A stretch of DNA of 64,000 nt from DATFVA01 sp963832715. Lineage in GTDB: Bacteria > Bacteroidota > Ignavibacteria > Ignavibacteriales > Ignavibacteriaceae. A program made the position numbers and the translations under genes. Positions 6,670 through 16,329 of this stretch are shown here, piece by piece; within the stretch, counting starts at the first letter, position 1, and every line of letters starts with the position of its first letter. Location of the stretch: positions 248,001-312,000 of the forward strand of contig CAWHVB010000002.1 of the NCBI GenBank assembly GCA_963832715.1. The letters run 5' to 3'. The notes beneath the pieces are model-generated. The model made no database searches. It worked only from the letters and a program-made list of their open reading frames with translations, and had not been told where the DNA came from.

Positions 6670-8352
6670 CTACCCAGCATAGGCATAGCGGAGCTTTTCT
6701 TTTCCCAGTGAACTTACCAGGTGGAAGTCTTCTTCGGTTACCTTCTCTTCGTCGCCGTAATAGTTATGATCTACGCTGTCTTTCTGGATGCTCTCCCTGA
6801 TCGCTATAGTGGAAAGGACTTTAAGGTCTTTCACTATAATATTATTTGAATCCTCCGTATCGATTACTCCTTCAATAAGGTAAGGACCCATCGACATTGT
6901 TTGTTCTGCACAGCGGGAATACACCTTTGGAAATATCACCGCTTCGAAGGTCCCTGTCATATCTTCAAGCGAAAGGAACTTCATTATATCCCCTTTCTTC
7001 GTTCTTATCCTTTTGGAGGTCATATACCACCCTATCATTTTAACTTTTCTGCCGCGGTGTTTGTCCTTATCCGCAGCTTTTATAACCGAGGGGTGATCAA
7101 TCCATTCCCTGAAAAAATAAAGGGGATGCCGCGTAATCATATAGTTAAAAGTTTCATACTCTGTACGGCACATTTCTTCGGCGCTGAAGTTGATACTTGT
7201 TTTAACCTCCTCTTCAAGATCGAATGTTTCATTCATAAAGAGATCATTATCATGGTGGTTAAGGAGTTTGCGGCGGTGGACATAAATATCAAGAAGGCGG
7301 AGCAGTTCGGGGCGCGTCTGCCTGAAGCATCCCATTGCACCGCATTTAATCAGCATTGCCGTTTCTTCGTAAGCGAGTCCTGTCCTTACAAGGAAGTCCG
7401 CAAGGGAAACGTATCTTCCGTTGTTTTTTCTTTCTTCAACTATTATTTCAATTGAAGAGCCGGATAAATTTTTTATTGCCATCAGTCCTATGCGTATAGT
7501 ATTCCCCTTGCCGGTGTATTCGTAGATGCTGTGGTTAACTGAAGGAAGTTCAATAGTCAGTCCCATCCTCTTTGCTTCCCATATATAAACAGCCGACGAA
7601 TAAAATCCCCCGCCGTTATTAAGGACATTAGCCATAAACTCTGCCGGGTAGTGCGCCTTCAGGTATGCAACCTGGTAAGAGAGAAGAGCAAAAGAAGCAC
7701 TGTGCGCCTTGCAGAAAGAATACCCGGCAAAGGATTCAATCTGCCTCCATAACTCTTTTGCTGTTTCTTCACTATGTCCTTTTGCCCGGCAGGAAACAAA
7801 AAACTTGTCGGTTATTTCCTTCATCGCTTCGTGCGAGCGCATCTTTCCGCTCATTGCCCGCCTCAGGAGATCGGATTCCTCCAGGGTTAAGCCCGCAATA
7901 TGATGAGCTACCTTGATCACATCCTCCTGGTAGATCATTACACCGTAAGTTTCACCGAGGTGAGTTTCCATTTCCGGCATAAGATATTTCCTCCGTGAGG
8001 GGTCTTTGTGCCGCGCAATGAACTCCTGCATCATTCCGCTTTCAGCCACACCGGGACGGATGATAGAACTGGCCGCAGTAAGCATTTCGAAAGTTTCCAC
8101 ATCAAGCCGGCGGAGAAGCGAACGCATTCCCGGCGATTCAATATAGAAACATCCTATTGTTTGTCCCGCACACAGAAGCTTCTTCGTCTTCTCATCGTTA
8201 AAAAGCATTTCGAAATCAAAGATATCAAAGCGGATATTTCCTTTCTTTCCCGGGATCAGGGGATAAAGGGAACGGATCCTGGTGCCCTCTCTCCACTCGG
8301 GCGGAACCTGGTAAGTTAGAATATCGACCGTATTTGCAATATTTGGCAGCAT
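6670..8352 (-). CDS. DnaE-like DNA polymerase III alpha, C-terminal half only (no PHP or palm)
   Basis: 560 residues, against about 1,000-1,150 for full DnaE. The sequence picks up at the fingers entry (GQTIGCFYIESPGM, about residues 63-76) and runs through GVMIYQEDV, the GYSFCKAHSASFA finger segment, the helix-hairpin-helix/tail region and an OB fold (about residues 440-530). The PHP domain and the palm with the catalytic aspartates are absent, and no in-frame remnant lies upstream. The first 45 residues do not resemble DnaE. It is either a rearranged remnant or half of a split polymerase. The finger wording is closer to accessory, error-prone type DnaE than to the main replicase. Confidence 0.8.
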   Translation of the reverse strand: MLPNIANTVDILTYQVPPEWREGTRIRSLYPLIPGKKGNIRFDIFDFEMLFNDEKTKKLLCAGQTIGCFYIESPGMRSLLRRLDVETFEMLTAASSIIRPGVAESGMMQEFIARHKDPSRRKYLMPEMETHLGETYGVMIYQEDVIKVAHHIAGLTLEESDLLRRAMSGKMRSHEAMKEITDKFFVSCRAKGHSEETAKELWRQIESFAGYSFCKAHSASFALLSYQVAYLKAHYPAEFMANVLNNGGGFYSSAVYIWEAKRMGLTIELPSVNHSIYEYTGKGNTIRIGLMAIKNLSGSSIEIIVEERKNNGRYVSLADFLVRTGLAYEETAMLIKCGAMGCFRQTRPELLRLLDIYVHRRKLLNHHDNDLFMNETFDLEEEVKTSINFSAEEMCRTEYETFNYMITRHPLYFFREWIDHPSVIKAADKDKHRGRKVKMIGWYMTSKRIRTKKGDIMKFLSLEDMTGTFEAVIFPKVYSRCAEQTMSMGPYLIEGVIDTEDSNNIIVKDLKVLSTIAIRESIQKDSVDHNYYGDEEKVTEEDFHLVSSLGKEKLRYAYAG

Positions 8353-8676
8353 AAATTAGTGTACATTTGCCCACTATATAAAATATATCGGGATAAAAAG
8401 CAAGGATTGGGACGGAGTAATGGAGCTTTGGAATTTTGGAGTGCTGGGACGAACAAGGGGATGTGAGTTCCCGGATTTTTCATCAGTTTAGGAAGGAAGA
8501 GATGGTAGAGCGGCAGGTAAAGCGGGACACTCCAGCCGCCGCTGCAGGTTCCACTCGACTATGATAGCCTTCGGATGTCAGTTTGCCGCGCTGGGAGGAT
8601 AGGAGTGATTTGACTATAATTAATGAAATCTTTACCATACAGGTGAGCTTAATAAAATTAGTATACAGGTGATTAT
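8353..8676. other. Intergenic stretch upstream of the dnaE-like half gene
   Basis: Divergent region between the DnaE-like fragment and the CPXCG gene. No missing DnaE palm or PHP codons are recognisable in any frame. Short open frames here lack ribosome-binding sites. Confidence 0.5.
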
Positions 8677-8892
8677 ATGAAAGAGGAAGAAGAATCGTTT
8701 CAGACTGATGACGATTTTGTCTGGACGTGCCAGTACTGCGGGGTAAGAAATTCTGTATGGGTTGATCTGACTGTGGAAGGTAAACAGGACTTTGTAGAAG
8801 ATTGCAGAATCTGCTGCAGACCAAACAGGATAATAATTACAAAGGATATCGAGAATAATAGTTTTGCCGAGAGCCGTCCCCTCGACGAGTAA
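8677..8892 (+). CDS. CPXCG-type small cysteine-rich protein
   Basis: 71 residues with two zinc-ribbon-like knuckles, CQYCG near residues 18-22 and CRICC near residues 43-47, separated by a short acidic beta region (VDLTVEGKQDFVEDC). This is the layout of the small CPXCG cysteine-rich family found beside unrelated genes in many bacteria; the function is unknown and zinc binding is inferred. It converges on ftsZ. Confidence 0.8.
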   Translation: MKEEEESFQTDDDFVWTCQYCGVRNSVWVDLTVEGKQDFVEDCRICCRPNRIIITKDIENNSFAESRPLDE

Positions 8893-8936
8893 TCCCGGAA
8901 CTTACGATTTCCTCTGTTCCAACAGATTCCGCAATA

Positions 8937-10220
8937 TCAATCCATTATCATACGCAAAAATGAGGAGCTGTCTTCATCATCATCGTTATCAGCTGCTTCT
9001 TTCTTTTTAGCTTTCTCTTTGGCCCAGCTGTAGCGCGATGCATCAAATTCAAACCCGCTTTTCGGAGTTTCCTCTTCTTCTTTTTCTTCGATATTAGATT
9101 TAGGACTCTTTACCCGGTAGATTGTAGGAATTTCAAGGTCTTCTTTGTCTATTTCATCGCCGGATTCCAGAAAACTAAAGCCTCCTCTGAAAGCTTCTTC
9201 TTCTTTGTGCTTAGGAGGGGCTATTGAAAATGCTTTTTTAGCATGGCTATGATGAGCGGTATCAAAACCGGTAGCTATAACTGTATAAGAGACATAATCA
9301 TTCATATCTTCTTTCTGCACACATCCGAAGATAACGTTTGCTTCTTCTCCCGCAGCTTCAAAGATCACATTATTGCCGTCGTTTATTTCCTGCATTGTAA
9401 GGTTGCTTGAACCTGTAACGTTAAGCAGTACGCTCTTTGCACCTTTTATATTTACGCCTTCCAGGAGAGGACTTGAAATAGCCTTCTGAGCAGCTTCAAT
9501 TGCACGATTTTCACCGCTTGCAATTCCGCATCCCATCAGAGCATCGCCGCTCTGGTTCATAACCGCCCGAACATCGGCAAAATCGACATTTATAAGTCCT
9601 TCTACCGTAATAATATCAGCAATTCCTCTTGTTGCTTCATAAAGAACCTCATTCGGTTTATCGAATGCTGCAAATGCATTAACACCTTTATCGAGAATAT
9701 TCAGAAGCCTTTCGTTCGGGATAACAATAAGACTGTCGACATGATTCTTCAGATCCTGTATACCCTGTTCTGCATTCAGCATTCTTTTCTTCCCTTCCCA
9801 GCGGAAAGGTTTTGTAACTATGCCTACAACAAGAGCACCAATACTTTTAGCTATTGATGCAACCACAGGAGCACCGCCCGTTCCGGTACCGCCGCCCATT
9901 CCTGCAGTAACGAAAACCATATCGCTTCCTGCAAGAACCTCGGATAGTTTTTCTCTATCTTCCTCAAGCGATTTCCTTCCTACATTAGGGTCCGCACCCG
10001 CACCGAGTCCACGCGTAATGCTGGAACCGCACTGAATTTTATGAGTTGCACTGCTTCCGTTCAATACCTGTGCATCAGTATTAACAGCAACATATTCAAC
10101 ACCGTTTAGTCCGCGTGCGATCATGCTCTCGATAGCATTGCATCCGCCGCCTCCCACACCAACTACCTTAAGTACGGCGGACATTGGTCTGCTTTTATCA
10201 ATAGTTGCAAATCGCGACAT
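8937..10220 (-). CDS. ftsZ: Cell division protein FtsZ
   Basis: Tubulin-like GTPase that polymerises into the division ring. 427 residues: GTP-binding GVGGGGCNA at 21-29, the tubulin signature GGGTGTGGAP at about 109-118 and the T7 catalytic loop NVDFADV at 211-217. After the globular core come an acidic/charged linker (about 330-410) and a conserved C-terminal peptide ending SSSFLRMIMD, the docking site for FtsA and other partners. Last gene of the dcw operon, 21 bp after ftsA, preceded by GGAGG in the gap. Confidence 0.98.
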   Translation of the reverse strand: MSRFATIDKSRPMSAVLKVVGVGGGGCNAIESMIARGLNGVEYVAVNTDAQVLNGSSATHKIQCGSSITRGLGAGADPNVGRKSLEEDREKLSEVLAGSDMVFVTAGMGGGTGTGGAPVVASIAKSIGALVVGIVTKPFRWEGKKRMLNAEQGIQDLKNHVDSLIVIPNERLLNILDKGVNAFAAFDKPNEVLYEATRGIADIITVEGLINVDFADVRAVMNQSGDALMGCGIASGENRAIEAAQKAISSPLLEGVNIKGAKSVLLNVTGSSNLTMQEINDGNNVIFEAAGEEANVIFGCVQKEDMNDYVSYTVIATGFDTAHHSHAKKAFSIAPPKHKEEEAFRGGFSFLESGDEIDKEDLEIPTIYRVKSPKSNIEEKEEEETPKSGFEFDASRYSWAKEKAKKKEAADNDDDEDSSSFLRMIMD

Positions 10221-10241
10221 AGTTACCTCCTATAATTGAAT

Positions 10242-11489
10242 TTATAATTCATCAAAAAACTGCTGTACCCTTTTAACAATAAGTGATATTTTATTTTTGT
10301 TTTTTTGTCTTTTAGGCTTTATCAATCCCTGGTATTCACTCGACTTCCCGCCGGGTATTCCACGGATTAAACCTGCAACGGTTGCGAATTCAGGACTCTC
10401 GATTTCATTTGAAAGCCCTGCACCTAATTCCTGCGGGACACCCATCCGTGTAGGAAGTCCGAAAACCTCCTCGGCTAATTCCGGACAACCTTTCAGTAGT
10501 GACCCGCCGCCGGTAAGCACAATACCGGCCTTTATTTTATTCTTAAATCCTGCACTCCTGATCTCGTTATCAACCAGTATAAATAATTCCCTCATTCTTA
10601 AACTGATGATCTGAGTAAGAAGGCTGATCGGTATCTTTGTATTCCCTCTGGCACCGACACCTTTTATCAGTATATCCTCATCTTTTATGATTGCATTCTC
10701 GGTCGCATAGCCGTAATCTTTTTTAAGCTTTTCAGCCTCTTCTGTAACAACACCAAGCGATTCACGTATATCATTTGTAACCTGGTTGCCTGCAACGCCT
10801 ATTACTTTGGTATGCTTGATTGCTTTATTATGAAATATTGCAATGTCCGTCGTGCCGCCGCCTATATCGATCAGCGCAACCCCAAGGTCTTTTTCGCTTT
10901 CCTCAAGCACCGATGTGCTTGATGCGATAGGCTGAAGTATATAATCCTGAACATGCAGACCGGCGCGCTCTACAGATTTTCTGATATTCTGTATTGCAGG
11001 AATTGAAGCTAGCACTATATGATTAGTTGCCTCAAGCCTGGAACCCGACATACCAATAGGGTTCTCTATTCCCGGCTGATGATCGATCGAAAACTCCTCC
11101 GGAATAATATGCAGTATCTGCCGGTCTGAAGGAATATGGATTGTACGTACATCATTTTCCAGCCGGTCAAGATCAGCTTTGGTAATTTCTCTATCCTCAC
11201 CGCTGATGGTTACATAATTCCTGTGCCTCATACTCGTAATATGTTCGCCTGCCACACCTACATTTACATGTGTAACCTCGAAGCCCGCCCTGTTCGAAGC
11301 AATGGAAACTGCGCTGCGTATAGCCTCAGCAGTTTTGCCTATATTTGCAACGAGCCCTTTATGCAATCCTTCCGAAGGCGCAACACCAAAGCCGAGAATA
11401 TCAAATTTAGTATCATCAAGTTTTTCTGCAATTACAGCACAGACCTTCGTGGTTCCTAAATCAAGTCCCGCTATTATTTCTTTTCTCAT
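10242..11489 (-). CDS. ftsA: Cell division protein FtsA
   Basis: Actin-like membrane tether for FtsZ. 415 residues. The phosphate-1 loop GLDLGTTKVCAVI opens the protein, the 1C/SHS2 region follows, and ALIDIGGGTTDIAIF (about 206-220) and VLTGGGSLLKG (about 325-335) complete the ATP site. The C-terminal helix SLIVKRVQQFFDEL is amphipathic, as expected for the membrane-targeting end. The start overlaps the ftsQ stop by 4 nt. Confidence 0.97.
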   Translation of the reverse strand: MRKEIIAGLDLGTTKVCAVIAEKLDDTKFDILGFGVAPSEGLHKGLVANIGKTAEAIRSAVSIASNRAGFEVTHVNVGVAGEHITSMRHRNYVTISGEDREITKADLDRLENDVRTIHIPSDRQILHIIPEEFSIDHQPGIENPIGMSGSRLEATNHIVLASIPAIQNIRKSVERAGLHVQDYILQPIASSTSVLEESEKDLGVALIDIGGGTTDIAIFHNKAIKHTKVIGVAGNQVTNDIRESLGVVTEEAEKLKKDYGYATENAIIKDEDILIKGVGARGNTKIPISLLTQIISLRMRELFILVDNEIRSAGFKNKIKAGIVLTGGGSLLKGCPELAEEVFGLPTRMGVPQELGAGLSNEIESPEFATVAGLIRGIPGGKSSEYQGLIKPKRQKNKNKISLIVKRVQQFFDEL

Positions 11490-12256
11490 TCGGTTAAACC
11501 TGTTTTATCATAATTACCGAGAAAGATCTCATTGTTGAATCTTAAGTCTATATAGGAGCTGTTCATAACCATTTCTTTATTTGAGTTATCCCCATCCCAT
11601 AACTGATTCAATGAGCAGATCTTTTTTGCTATATCACCCTTTCCGAGAATTACAGGAGGTTTTACTCCTGAAAAAAGTAATATAATATCCCCACCCTCCC
11701 TGAGATTTATTTCAGAAAGCTTTCCCGACAGTTCTTCATTTGTTAAATCTTCGGCATCCATTATTTTAAATGCATCAACCAGTCCGGGGGTTTTAAGAAT
11801 TTCATTATTTTTTATTAATATATCGTTGCTCAGATTAGTGACAACCGGGATATCGCTTATTTTAGTATCGGTGATGAATGTAAGTATTTCAAATTCATCT
11901 GTTGCAAGGAATAGCTGGTTATTTCCTGTCACAACAGCCTTGATTTTTTTTTCATTAAGGTTTATATGAACCTGATTATCACCGCTGAATTCAACATCTG
12001 CTCTCTTTATATAAGGATGCTTTTCCAGTCTTGATTTAATTACCGGCAGTGTAATGTTTTCTAAATCTGCATTATTAAGCCGTGCAAAAGCCAGATAATC
12101 ATTTTCATTAAGCAGGTTATTCCCTGTAACTGTTATGCTCTTTATTTTCCCTCCCGGTTCATTTCTCTCTGACGAAAAAGAGAGATATAATATCCAGCAG
12201 ATCAGGATAACAAAGACGAGGAGTCCAAGCATTTTGCTTCTTGATTCACTTTTCAT
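11486..12256 (-). CDS. ftsQ: Cell division protein FtsQ/DivIB
   Basis: 256-residue bitopic protein: short cytoplasmic N-terminus, one membrane helix (about residues 10-27), then a POTRA domain starting KIKSITVTGNNLL and a beta domain. It links the early ring to FtsL and FtsI. Sequence conservation is low, as usual for FtsQ; the call rests on topology, POTRA start and position between murC and ftsA. It overlaps both neighbours by 4 nt. Confidence 0.88.
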   Translation of the reverse strand: MKSESRSKMLGLLVFVILICWILYLSFSSERNEPGGKIKSITVTGNNLLNENDYLAFARLNNADLENITLPVIKSRLEKHPYIKRADVEFSGDNQVHINLNEKKIKAVVTGNNQLFLATDEFEILTFITDTKISDIPVVTNLSNDILIKNNEILKTPGLVDAFKIMDAEDLTNEELSGKLSEINLREGGDIILLFSGVKPPVILGKGDIAKKICSLNQLWDGDNSNKEMVMNSSYIDLRFNNEIFLGNYDKTGLTE

Positions 12257-13620
12257 TTAAGCATCCTTACGAACTCTTCTCCGTATTTCCATATATCACC
12301 CGCGCCCATAGTAACGATAATATCATCAGCTTTTTTTAATTCGTTAAGTATTGCAGGAACGTTTTTCTTATCAGGGACATACACTACATTCTTATGTCCG
12401 AATTTCTTTGCTGCGTCTGCAATCAGGGCACCATTAACCCCTGTTATAGGCTCTTCACGGGCCGGATACACATCGGTGCAGATGAATATATCTGAATTGA
12501 GAAAGCTTCTCCCGAATTCCTGGTAAAAGTCCCTTGTTCTTGAATAAAGATGGGGTTGAAAAACGGCAATCAGCCTCCTGTCCCACCCTGCCCTGATACC
12601 CGAGAGCGTTGCGCTGGTTTCAGTGGGGTGATGGGCATAATCGTCGACGACCAAGATTTCCTTATTATACTTTATTTCGAATCTTCTGTAGACGCCTGAG
12701 AATGATTCGAGTGCTTTTTTGATTACCTGGAAATCTATTTCAAGTTCTTTAGCAATAATCACTGCCGCAAGTGCATTTTTAACGTTATGGAGACCTGGAA
12801 TATTTAATTTTATTCTGCCTAGTTCAGTTCCTTTATACTTTACTGTAAATTCACTTGCGAATTGTTTATGCATAATATCTACTGCGCGGACGTCTGCCTG
12901 CGGTGTAATACCATACGTAATGATTTTTTTATTGATAGAGGGGATAATATCCTGCAGTCCCGGCTCATCAAGACAAAGAGCTACGAAGCCGTAAAAAGGA
13001 ACCTTGTTGGCGAATTCTGTGAAAGCCGCCTGTATATCATCAAGATCACGGTATGTATCAAGGTGCTCTGTCTCCAGTGTTGTCAAAGCGGCAATAGTTG
13101 GAGTAAGTTTTAAGAACGTCCGGTCGAACTCATCAGCTTCAACAACTATAAATTCACCGTGTCCCAGTCGTGCATTTGTTCCGCCCAGTCCGCTTAATTT
13201 GCCGCCGACGATAATAGTAGGATCTATATTTCCTTCAGTAAGCGTTAGCCCGACCATCGAAGTTGTAGTCGTCTTCCCGTGAGTCCCGGCAATGCCGATC
13301 CCGTATTTCATCCGCATGGATTCAGCAAGCATTTCTGCGCGTTTAATAACAGGAATCTTTCTTTCAATAGCTGCTTTTACTTCGGGGTTATCAGTTGTAA
13401 CGGCAGAGGAATATACCAATACATCAACATCCTTCAGATTCTCAGGTGAATGTCCTTCGTAGATGGTTATCCCGAGTTTGGAAAGATGATCGGTAATTTC
13501 AGTCAAAGCCCTGTCGGAACCGGATACTTCAAACCCCTGGCTAAGAAGTATTTCAGCCAGACCGCTCATACCGATTCCGCCTATACCGACAAAATGTACC
13601 CTGTGTATATTCTTAAACAT
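12253..13620 (-). CDS. murC: UDP-N-acetylmuramate-L-alanine ligase MurC
   Basis: Adds L-Ala to UDP-MurNAc in the cytoplasm. 455 residues: an N-terminal Rossmann motif GIGGIGMSG (12-20), ATP-binding AGTHGKTTTT (111-120), EADEFDRTF in the central domain and DDYAHHPTE in the C-terminal domain, all hallmark MurC positions. It overlaps the PH-domain gene by 1 nt and ftsQ by 4 nt. murB and ddl, often found next to murC, are absent from this cluster. Confidence 0.97.
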   Translation of the reverse strand: MFKNIHRVHFVGIGGIGMSGLAEILLSQGFEVSGSDRALTEITDHLSKLGITIYEGHSPENLKDVDVLVYSSAVTTDNPEVKAAIERKIPVIKRAEMLAESMRMKYGIGIAGTHGKTTTTSMVGLTLTEGNIDPTIIVGGKLSGLGGTNARLGHGEFIVVEADEFDRTFLKLTPTIAALTTLETEHLDTYRDLDDIQAAFTEFANKVPFYGFVALCLDEPGLQDIIPSINKKIITYGITPQADVRAVDIMHKQFASEFTVKYKGTELGRIKLNIPGLHNVKNALAAVIIAKELEIDFQVIKKALESFSGVYRRFEIKYNKEILVVDDYAHHPTETSATLSGIRAGWDRRLIAVFQPHLYSRTRDFYQEFGRSFLNSDIFICTDVYPAREEPITGVNGALIADAAKKFGHKNVVYVPDKKNVPAILNELKKADDIIVTMGAGDIWKYGEEFVRMLK

Positions 13621-14099
13621 TAAACCGCTTCCACTCTGCCTTTCAGTTCCTCAAATTTAGTTAAGAGTTTTTCTTCATTTTCATAATCATAAGGTCTTAT
13701 TATTACCGAACGTCTCCTGTTTTTAAGTTTTATCCTGACGAGCCGGAATGCATGGTTATGAATTCTTTCTCTCTGTTTTGAAATCTTAATTCTCTGAATC
13801 TGACTCAACAGAATTTTCTTCTCGCCGGATCTTGTTACAAAAGAAATTCCTTCAGCACTTATCTGAAGGTACTTGTTTTTGTATATATTATAGAGCAGAC
13901 TGACTAAAGAAATAACTACAATAGCTCCCAGCAGGTATATAATCGGATCTCTTGTAATAAGCGTAAAAGTTTCCTCTACAAACTCTCCGCGGATAACCAG
14001 GTAAAGTGCAAATACAACGAAATAAATTATGGTGGACTGATAATAAAAAGACATATTATACTTGAACTTCTCTGAATTATTTAATTCATCTTTACTCAT
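13620..14099 (-). CDS. Membrane protein with PH-like domain inserted in the dcw cluster
   Basis: 159 residues: a charged N-terminus, two membrane helices (about 21-37 and 52-71) and a cytosolic beta-rich tail with the look of a bacterial PH domain (YLQISAEGISFVTRSGEKKI, then QIQRIKISKQRERI and the basic KLKNRRRSVIIRP). It overlaps murG by 4 nt and murC by 1 nt, so it is translated with them. No canonical division or Mur protein has this form. Its location suggests a role at the septal membrane or in lipid-intermediate synthesis, but that is inference only. Confidence 0.75.
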   Translation of the reverse strand: MSKDELNNSEKFKYNMSFYYQSTIIYFVVFALYLVIRGEFVEETFTLITRDPIIYLLGAIVVISLVSLLYNIYKNKYLQISAEGISFVTRSGEKKILLSQIQRIKISKQRERIHNHAFRLVRIKLKNRRRSVIIRPYDYENEEKLLTKFEELKGRVEAV

Positions 14100-15199
14100 A
14101 AAGAGTCTGCAAATTTTATAGCACTATCCGCTATCAAAGATGCGGCATCCGGCTTGCCGAGTTTAAGCGAATTATTTTTCAAAATATTTAATTTTACCGG
14201 ATCAAATATTGTTGAAATAATTGTATCCGTCAAAATATTTTTAACATCCTTATCTTCAATAAGTATGACTGCATCTTCATCAGCAAGAGACTTAGCATTA
14301 TAGTACTGATGATTTTCTGCAACATTAGGTGAAGGAACCAGTGCAGACGGTATTCCAAGTACAAGCAGTTCAGCAATTGTAGTCGCACCGGATCTTGCAA
14401 CTACCATGTCAGCAGCCGAGTAGGCAAGGTTCATATCTTCAATAAAAGGATATATCACTATCCCTTTGCCGGCAAGGTTCTTAAACTTTGCATAATAATT
14501 ACTGCCTGTCTGCCAAATGACCTGCAGATTCTTTTCCTTAAATGACGCAAGTGAAGCTGCCGCGGCCTCATTTATTGACTGTGCACCCAGGCTGCCGCCC
14601 AGTATCAATAAGGTCTTCTGCCCGGGATTAAGATTAAAATACCCAAGAGCTTTTTCCTTATCAGTTTTATTAAGATTTTCTCTTACAGGGTTTCCGGTAA
14701 TTCTGATCTTATCCTTCGACTTTAAATATTTTTGCGAATCGCTGTAGCTTATATGAATTTCATCCGCATATCTTTCAAGCAGCCGTGTTGTAACACCAGG
14801 GTAACTATTCTGTTCCAGCAGAATAATTTTTGCTCCCATTACGGATGAAGCCCAGATTGCAGGACCAGAGACATATCCGCCCGAACCGATAGCAACTTTA
14901 GGTCTGAAACTCATATTAATAAATAATGACTGCATCAAAGATACTATCAGTTTGAACGGGAAAAGAATATTTTCAAGATTAAAGCTTCTTGAAAATCCTT
15001 TAATCCAGATAGACCTGAATTTATAACCTAGCTTAGGAACCACTCTTCCTTCAATTTTGGTTTTTGTACCGATGAATAGGATATCAGCTTCAGGCAGTTT
15101 CGCTTTTATTCGTTCTGCAACAGCAACAGCCGGGAACAGATGACCGCCTGTTCCGCCGCCTGCAAATAAAAATCTGTATGCTGATTTTGAAGCTGTCAT
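14096..15199 (-). CDS. murG: MurG, lipid II synthase (GlcNAc transferase)
   Basis: Transfers GlcNAc to lipid I on the cytoplasmic membrane face. 367 residues. The N-domain loop GGGTGGHLFPAVAVAE (about 14-29), the second glycine-rich loop GSGGYVSG and the C-domain UDP-GlcNAc motif ARSGATTIAELLVLGIPSAL are intact, with VPSPNVAENHQYYNA following. It overlaps ftsW by 1 nt. Confidence 0.97.
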   Translation of the reverse strand: MTASKSAYRFLFAGGGTGGHLFPAVAVAERIKAKLPEADILFIGTKTKIEGRVVPKLGYKFRSIWIKGFSRSFNLENILFPFKLIVSLMQSLFINMSFRPKVAIGSGGYVSGPAIWASSVMGAKIILLEQNSYPGVTTRLLERYADEIHISYSDSQKYLKSKDKIRITGNPVRENLNKTDKEKALGYFNLNPGQKTLLILGGSLGAQSINEAAAASLASFKEKNLQVIWQTGSNYYAKFKNLAGKGIVIYPFIEDMNLAYSAADMVVARSGATTIAELLVLGIPSALVPSPNVAENHQYYNAKSLADEDAVILIEDKDVKNILTDTIISTIFDPVKLNILKNNSLKLGKPDAASLIADSAIKFADSL

Positions 15200-16329
15200 T
15201 AGTTTAATTCCATATCCGAAGCTGACGCGTTGAGCTTTTTATTCTGAACCATTGCATTTGACATCCCGATATTCACAAGGATGCCCGTTGAAATACACAT
15301 AAATATCAATGAAGTACCGCCGTAACTGATAAATGGGAGCGGCAGACCTGTTGTAGGCACAAGTCCTGTAGCCACAGCAACGTTAATGAACGCATTAACC
15401 AGTACCGAGACCGAAATTCCGAATGCCAGGAGCTGCCCGAACACATCTTTGCATTTTTTTGCAATCAGAATTCCTGCAGTAAAGAGAACCAGATAAGCAA
15501 ATAGAACTATCACCGAACCAATGAACCCTAATTCTTCTCCGAGGATAGCGAATATAAAATCACCGTATGCTTCGGGAAGGAAAAGATTGCTCTGTCTGCT
15601 GTGGCCCATACCAACACCAAGAATGCCGCCGCTGCCCAAACCCAATAATGCCTGTTTCACCTGGATATTTATATCACCCCCGTTACTGAAGCTGTGAATA
15701 AACGTTAAGATCCTTTCACGGGAGTGAGAAAAAATCATTGCTCCTGCTCCTCCGAAGAGAGCACAGATGCCCATCGAACCGAGTATATGCTTTAGCTTAG
15801 CTCCGCCGACAAATAATATCGTCAGAGATATAATAAGAACAAGGATGCCGTTGCTTAGATTAGGCTGAATGAAAATCAACGCTGCAACCATTATTACCCA
15901 TATAAACAAATAAACAAAACCGTGCTTAAAGTCCTCTATTTCTTTTCCTTTGCTCTCAATCAATGCCGCAAGATGAACTACCAGTGCAAGTCTTGCAAAG
16001 TCGGCAGGCTGAAAAGTCATAAAACCAAGGTTAATCCATCTTCCCGCACCCTTAATATCGGGAGCAATCAGATAGGTAACTACTAGTAAAACAACTGCGC
16101 CGATTAATACCGGTTTGCTGAATTCTTTATATATCTCATAAGGTATCATTGCAAAGAGAATCATAAGGGAAATACCTGTGATAACCTTAAAGAAATGCGA
16201 GTTGAATAAATGAAAAAGGCTGTCGAACTTGAAAGCACTGTACGTACTGCTGGCGCTCATAACAAGCACTAACCCCAGAAGGGTTAATACGAAGGCATCA
16301 AGAAATATTGTTAAAGCCAATTTTTTCAT
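15199..16329 (-). CDS. ftsW: FtsW, septal peptidoglycan glycosyltransferase (SEDS family)
   Basis: 376-residue SEDS protein with about ten membrane helices. Recognisable are GAGRWINLG with QPADFARLALV (about 94-117), the ILGEELGFIGS loop (about 243-253) and the TGLPLPFISYGGTSL end signature (about 332-346). Position between murD and murG points to FtsW rather than RodA. It works with the FtsI transpeptidase encoded in the same operon. Confidence 0.95.
   Translation of the reverse strand: MKKLALTIFLDAFVLTLLGLVLVMSASSTYSAFKFDSLFHLFNSHFFKVITGISLMILFAMIPYEIYKEFSKPVLIGAVVLLVVTYLIAPDIKGAGRWINLGFMTFQPADFARLALVVHLAALIESKGKEIEDFKHGFVYLFIWVIMVAALIFIQPNLSNGILVLIISLTILFVGGAKLKHILGSMGICALFGGAGAMIFSHSRERILTFIHSFSNGGDINIQVKQALLGLGSGGILGVGMGHSRQSNLFLPEAYGDFIFAILGEELGFIGSVIVLFAYLVLFTAGILIAKKCKDVFGQLLAFGISVSVLVNAFINVAVATGLVPTTGLPLPFISYGGTSLIFMCISTGILVNIGMSNAMVQNKKLNASASDMELN

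Noticed and set aside
8483..8824. 113-codon minus-strand ORF opposite the CPXCG gene
   Set aside because: Antisense shadow of the cysteine-rich gene and its upstream region; composition and lack of ribosome-binding site argue against it.
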